Origin: Dermatemys mawii
Lineage: Eukaryota > Chordata > Testudines > Dermatemydidae
Direction of reading: 5' to 3'
Assembly (NCBI GenBank): GCA_007922305.1
Contig: ML677341.1
Span: 66,668,409 to 66,732,408 of the forward strand
DNA: 64,000 bases
Part shown: piece by piece, positions 57,855 to 64,000 of the stretch
Numbering within the stretch: the first letter of the stretch is position 1
How the letters are laid out: every line of letters starts with the position of its first letter
Translations under genes and position numbers: made by a program
The notes under the pieces: model-generated
Told to the model about the DNA's origin: nothing
Databases searched by the model: none
What the model saw: only the letters and a program-made list of their open reading frames with translations

Positions 57855-58014
57855 CCATTGGCCAGCTAAACCCACGGTTGTGAGTTCAATCCTTGGAGGG
57901 GGCCATTTAGGGATGTGGGGCAAAAATCTGTGGGTAAGATTGTGGCCTGCATTGTGCAGGAGTCAGACTAGATCATAATGGTAGTCCCTTCTGACCTTAA
58001 AAGTCTGTGAGTCT
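57855..58014 (+). repeat. tRNA-derived SINE with CR1-like tail (turtle Pol III type)
   Basis: 'accattggccagctaaaccc' is followed by 'gttgtgagttcaatccttgg', with a B box GAGTTCAATCC at 57882-57892. 'gggggccatttagggatgtg' and 'gtcagactagatcataatgg', then 'cccttctgaccttaaaa', complete the body and tail. The A-box part at the 5' end is eroded. This SINE type is characteristic of cryptodire turtles, which supports the host call. Confidence 0.65.
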
Positions 58015-60177
58015 CACACCATGAACCCACATTACATTGCTGTTTCCCTATTCCTGAAGTGGTATTTGTTTTCTCAAGCATTTGGCAGAGATTACCTCTC
58101 AAATAGCTGGGGAACAAAGCGACTAAAATGACAATCATATCTTTACAGTCTATTTGGTCTGCTCATAGCCCCTGCACTAGTAATAAATGACAATTCTGAA
58201 AGATAACCATCTTGGTTCACCATGTCTCTCCCCATATTCAATCACTTTTTCTGCTCCAAGTATATTATGCCAGCAATGCACTGAAACCGACACAACATTA
58301 CTCAGTTTAGGGAGTTTTGCTGCAGCAAGTGAGAATACACTAAAAAAGGTAGGATGCCAATGATGTCCTATTAAAATGAAAGCACTGTCCTTTAGCAACT
58401 AAAAACCAGCAAGCTTTAAGGTCTTCTGGTGATTTGAAGAAAGCAATTCCATAATTCAATGAAGAAATCAAAACAGTCAACTGATATTTAGATGCAGTTT
58501 TTAAAATAAGCCAGATATGTCAATTGGCATTCAGGCATTCACAAGGTAGGTGTAATATTTAAATAAGAAAAAACCCTCTAATCTAACATATCTAAACTAA
58601 ATTTAAGTCACATTTAGAAATGAGTCAGATTTGTGTGTCTAGCCTATTTTTCTTAATTGGCCCATTTCTGGAATGTATTTAGCCTATTTTAATTTGCTGG
58701 TTATATCTTGCTTTGCTGGTAAATCTATCATAGTCAGATGTGTCTGCTATCAGCTCTAAAGTATAATTATTTGATTAATCCCAAGGGGGTAAATTTATAT
58801 TAGCATCAGAATCCCTATTTTGGATGTAATTACAGTTTATACACACTAATATATTAACAGCAACAATCTTTTGTACAAGTATAAACGTCATATAGAAATA
58901 AAATCATTCAAGTAGTGGTAAACATTAAATAAAGTTAATACCCTAGCTCTGCGATATTCTTTAAATATATGAAAGGCAAAGTATACAAATTTAAGCTAAA
59001 TATGCTGACAGTAGCTGAGCAACAGGAAATATGTTGCTCTACCACATCAGCGGCTAGGTTCAGATAATATCACTGGTCATCCAGGACAAGAAATCTTTAA
59101 ATCATGCTTCCTGTATCTAGGAATAGAGATGTATAGATCACAGGAGGCAGCAATACACTATTGTAAACTTCTTTGCCTTCAGACGATGCAATCACAGCTA
59201 ATGAAAAGGCAAACTGAATGGAGCGTCAGGAGCAAAGCATTGGCCGGGGATGAAGGAATAGATGGAAAGCCTAAAACCCAGCAAGATGATTTCCACGCCC
59301 TCAAAAAAAATGTACATACTGATTAGGGCTGTGGATGAGGAATAGATTACACAATAATACTAGGCAATCCAATGCAATGAAAAAAGAATTTATAGATCAA
59401 GAGACATTAAAAAAAGTATCTTCTCCTATTACTTTTATTCAGAAACCCACAGAAGGTTCAGCACATCCAAATGTGCCCTCAATTTAAAGTGATTTTTTTT
59501 TTACAAAAGAAAACCAAAACGGTAAAATTATGAGTGAAGTTAGTGCTTGTGAAAGTGAACAACAGATGGCACGGACTCCAAACCAGCTTGGTATCAGCAT
59601 GCACTCAGCAAAATTGCCTATACAGCTCTGCCACTACACTTTAGTCCTTGTCTGCAATTTTCTAGTTACCTACTCACAGGCATTTCTTTCAATAAAGACT
59701 GACAATCGTGCCTAATTAATTAAGCAGTTATTTTTGTGACATGCACAAATGGGGACTGGGGCAAGACCATCAAACTCATTTTCTCATGACCCATCACCTA
59801 ACTCATTGTACAATCTAGCCCCTGACACAAAAGGTTCTCCTTTCAGGGAAGATTTAATACAAGCATAAAACTTCAAAGCTGCTGTACTAATACAAGTTCT
59901 ACACAGTTATAGAACTGTAATGGGAAGTTTAAGAGCAGATATCACGGAGGCAACTAAAACATTTATACTTGTATGCCCATTGGAAACAACTGCCAGAATA
60001 ACTTTATTTTCAGGTCTGTAATAGGAATCCATAAAAAAAATAACATGTTCAATTCTAGTCATCATGAGAGCAACTTTGGAGTCTTCACTAATCTCTATCC
60101 AGACATCTCATTTTAGACTAGACTACAAACATTGGTTCTTTGTACTCTTTAGTATGTAGGTAACGTTGTACATTACT
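58015..60177. other. Intronic AT-rich sequence
   Basis: No coding exon, and no clear transposon ends. Confidence 0.4.
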
Positions 60178-60300
60178 TACCATATATAATCGTTCATTAG
60201 CCCATTCATTTATAAGCCAACTCTCTAAGATGGATAGGTAAAAATAGCAAACACTGTATGACCCTTTCATAAGCCGACCCTATATTTCAGGGCTTGGCAA
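60178..60300. mobile_element. Possible short DNA transposon ('CATAAGCCGACC' type)
   Basis: 'taccatatataatcgttcat' at the left and 'cataagccgaccctatattt' at the right recall a short turtle element with 'TACCGTATTTA.TCGTTCATAAGCC' ends. The copy is diverged and the boundaries are approximate. Confidence 0.35.
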
Positions 60301-60459
60301 ACTGATTTTTATTTTTTTTTCCTCAAAGGAGTCAAGCACTAGTATATGCACAACTTTTTAAAAATCAGTTTGGACTCTCTATGTGTACATAAATTTTCTT
60401 CCACTTTTGACTGAATAGGGGATGAAAGAAGACAGAAGCCTGGCGAGTGTGGAGATTAA

Positions 60460-60560
60460 GTTATTTGTCTATAAGCCCCAATCAGTAATAGGGTCCATAT
60501 TGTGTTAAGTGCTCTACAGAGTAAAAGAGAGATTCTTGCCCACCCTGACTTTCAGAAGCA
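60460..60560 (-). repeat. SINE/CR1-like tail, minus orientation
   Basis: 'attgtgttaagtgctctaca' and 'agattcttgcccaccctga' match the complement of the tail family at 44390-44495. Confidence 0.35.
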
Positions 60561-60706
60561 CCTACATGTCCCAGAAGGCATTTAAGAAGTTGGGCCCTGA
60601 ACCTCTAAGCTCTCCTACATGGGCGGCCTCCTTTACCTAAGCAGATTCCTATGGTATTCAGTGGAGTTCTGTGTGGGCACAGGGATCTGACTTATAGAGC
60701 AGCCTG

Positions 60707-60777
60707 CAGGACTGGGGCCTTAACATATGCATAGCAGTCTGACTCTATGGACCAGCTTGAGGACTGGGGCCTTAACC
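60707..60777 (+). repeat. Direct repeat, period about 53 bp
   Basis: AGGACTGGGGCCTTAAC occurs at about 60708-60724 and 60761-60777, with related text before each. A (TAG)n tract of six to seven units follows at about 60796-60816. Confidence 0.75.
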
Positions 60778-61255
60778 CTAGTCTCAGTATACCTAATAGT
60801 AGTAGTAGTAGTAGTATCAACTCTCCTAGATCACTTTCAGTTATCACTAGTTATTTCAGTTATAGTCATATGTGCCCTTGATATTCCTGGTTCCTGTAAG
60901 CACCATAATTGTGAATGTTTGGGGGATCCATAGTTCCGGAGGGCTGAGAAGTCTGGGGACATGGCTGGGTTCATGAAGGGAGACACTTTTTTCTTAAAAA
61001 ACATTCTTCTGGGAACTCAGTGGTGCCCCTCTCATTGTGCTCTCAAACCCAAACAAAGAAGTTTTCTAACTAAAAATAAAAATCTGCCCAGAAGGCCTTT
61101 CACCCTATACAGAAAGGCAGAGTCCAGGAAAACTATGCTGCCTTGAGGTCAGGTTTACCTCCATCTTCTTTGTAACTAAAAATTTATGTATAAGAATTTG
61201 CGACATGCAATTATACAATATATGCAAAATGAACATTATTAGACTAGTTGGCTTA

Positions 61256-62333
<1,078 letters not shown>

Positions 62334-62341
62334 CCCTATAC

Positions 62342-62622
62342 CACTGGTCAGCAACCTTTCAAAAGTGGTGTGCCGAGTCTTCATTTATTCACTCTGGTTT
62401 AAGGTTTCATGTGCCAGTGATACATTTTAACGTTTTTAGAAGGTCTCTAAGTCTATAATATATAATTAAACTATTGTTGTATGTAAAGTAAATGTTTTAA
62501 AAATGTATAAGAAGCTTCATTTAAAATTAAAGTAAAATGCAGAGCCCCCGGACCCGTGGGTGCCACTGAAAATCAGCTCGCGTGCCGCCTTTGGCATGCA
62601 TGCCATAGGTTATCTACCCCTG
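62342..62622 (+). mobile_element. hAT MITE family T, copy 3, 281 bp, perfect 8-bp duplication
   Basis: CCCTATAC flanks it exactly (62334-62341 and 62623-62630). The left end CACTGGTCAGCAACCTTTCA has two changes from the family end; the right end is 'ataggttatctacccctg'. Confidence 0.92.
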
Positions 62623-62653
62623 CCCTATACTATATAGATTTCACAGGAGAGGT

Positions 62654-62731
62654 CAGCGTTTCTCAAATTGGGGGTCCTCACCCAAAAGGGTGTTGCAGAG
62701 GAGTCACAAGGTTATTTTAGAGAAGTTAGTG
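62654..62731 (+). mobile_element. hAT-like fragment, left end
   Basis: CAGCGTTTCTCAAATTGG with 'ggtcctcacccaaaagggtg' is the left end of another hAT family. It is interrupted by the element starting at 62732; its right end was not found. Confidence 0.5.
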
Positions 62732-63676
62732 CAGGAACTCCTCACTTAATGTTGTTGTTACGTTCCTGAAAAATTCAACTAAGCAAATTGATGTGAAGCG
62801 AATCCAACTTCCCCCTAAGAATTAATGTAAATGGTGGGGTTAGGTTCCAGGGAAATTTATTTCACCAGACAAAAGACTATATTTATTATACACACACACA
62901 CACAGTATAAGTTTTAAACTAACAATTTAATACTGGTACACAGTGATGATGATTGTGAAGCTTGGTTGAGGTGGAGGAGTCAGAGTAGGGGATATTTCCC
63001 AGGGAATGCCTCACTGCTAAATGAACTAGCAATTGGCTGAGCCCTCAAGGGTTAACTCTCACAATCTACAAGACAGCAGGAAAGGAGGGAGGGCAGACAG
63101 AGACACACACCGTGTATGTGTGAGAGAGATTCCCTTTTAAGTATGCTGACTCAAGTATACAGCCTTGCTAATTAGATCAGTTTGTAGAAATCAGCTACCT
63201 CCCTTGTGTCTCCCCCCTGCTCTATGGAAGATGGGGTAAGTGGGGTGTAGGAGCAGGTGGGAAGGGGACACCCTGACACTGGCCCTCCTCTTCCCCACCC
63301 CTACCCCCACACAGCAAGCAGGAGTCCAAGACAGAGGGCAGGAGCAGCACGTAGGGGTGCGGGTGGGGGAAGGGGAGAGAAGAGAACAGGACAGCTGAAC
63401 TGCCAGCAGTGGAGAGCCTGCTGGGCAACTGCTGCACAGGGAACTTGGGGGCGCGGGAGCTAATAGGAGGGCTGCCAGTCCACCCTGGTTCCAAGCCCCC
63501 ACCAGGCAGCTGCAACAGGCTGTTCTTCCTGCAAGCAGCGGACAAAGCAAGCGGCTGCCAAATTATGTTAGAAGGGAGCATTGCACAACTTTAAATGAGC
63601 ATGTTCCCTAATTGATCAGCAACGTAACGACAAAATGATATTAAGTGGTGACTAAGTAAGGAGTTCCTGTATCCTG
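62732..63676. mobile_element. Non-autonomous DNA transposon, about 945 bp, terminal inverted repeats
   Basis: The left end CAGGAACTCCTCACTTAATG matches the complement of the right end (CAGGAACTCCTTACTTAGTC), but the right side carries seven extra bases (CAGGATA) outside it. TTAGTG stands on both sides (62726-62731 and 63677-63682). A short (AC)n is at about 62890-62905. The inner GC-rich part (63180-63560) gives long chance frames without a transposase domain. Confidence 0.62.
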
Positions 63677-63858
63677 TTAGTGACCTCAAAATGGAGAGAG
63701 ATTTGCTAGTTAGCAGCTCTAAATGTAGGATTGGGAAGGAGAAGGAGCAAGACTTTTCTTTTCACAGCTCTCCTGCAGAGCCCAAGGAGAAGAGAGAAGT
63801 GCAACACAGAAGGAAGGATTCAAGGCCTTGCTCTCCTCCCAAGCACTCACCCAAGGCA

Positions 63859-64000
63859 CAGTTGATTCCAGTTAATAGCAACTCACATCTTAACAACTTT
63901 CTATTAACAACGTTTTGTGAGAACCAATCCAGTTGCACTGACTTTAATGTTAACGTGATTCAGATATTGGCAATGGAATGCTGCTTATTGAGAACACTCT
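63859..64000 (+). mobile_element. Possible Tigger/pogo-like element, cut by the window edge
   Basis: 'cagttgattccagttaatag', 'caactttctattaacaacgt' and 'gcttattgagaacac' are words of pogo/Tigger-type non-autonomous ends. Only the first 142 bp are in the window, so its other end cannot be checked. Confidence 0.35.

Noticed and set aside
63191..63581. Two 119-codon minus-strand frames
   Set aside because: They overlap in different frames within the GC-rich interior of a DNA transposon and show no domain.

Overview
This is vertebrate nuclear DNA, most likely from a turtle (a crocodilian is the main alternative). The evidence is the mix of repeats: CR1 LINEs, a tRNA-derived SINE with a CR1-like tail, Penelope-like, DIRS-like and Ty3/gypsy-like retroelements, and many short hAT-type elements with clean 8-bp target duplications. 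The species call rests on recognising these families, not on a search.

The one certain protein-coding gene is NDUFA12, an accessory subunit of mitochondrial complex I, on the minus strand. Its last two coding exons are here: exon 3 at 61257-61344 and exon 4 with the stop codon at 43408-43588. They are joined by a 17.7 kb intron. Exons 1-2 were not found and should lie beyond the right edge. About 27 kb downstream of the NDUFA12 stop, a 2 kb CpG island (about 14640-16560) holds two good minus-strand splice donors (exon ends at 14731 and 16033). One follows a short start, ATG-CTG-CGG-AAG. TMCC3 flanks NDUFA12 on this side in other amniotes, in the same orientation, so the island may be a TMCC3 promoter with alternative first exons. 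That is inference from gene order only.

Layout. 1-200: fragment of a CGGBP1-like zinc-finger ORF. 0.9-4.6 kb: DNA-transposon and LTR fragments. 5.1-10.4 kb: a nested stack (CR1 split by a 1.6 kb hAT element, then an L1-like LINE split by an LTR-like insertion with 49-bp tandem repeats). 11.7-12.8 kb: a Penelope-like head-to-head composite with a 9-bp target duplication and a hairpin-rich MITE inside it. 14.6-16.6 kb: CpG island. 20-23.4 kb: Penelope tail and a decayed gypsy gag-protease region. 26.2-27.7 kb: tRNA-like inverted repeats and an old MIR copy. 27.7-32.7 kb: AT-rich DNA without recognisable repeats or genes. 32.7-37.3 kb: CR1 and LTR fragments. 41.1-42.5 kb: a second Penelope composite. 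43.4-61.3 kb: NDUFA12 exons 4 and 3 and their intron, which contains a 2.5 kb DIRS-like element, LINE fragments, hAT elements and a SINE. 61.3-64 kb: intron 2 side with three or four DNA transposons.

Nearly all open frames other than the NDUFA12 exons are transposon debris or chance. The best candidates for something unusual are the repeated head-to-head Penelope structure, the DIRS-like deletion derivative, the long-hairpin hAT element and the hairpin-rich MITE.
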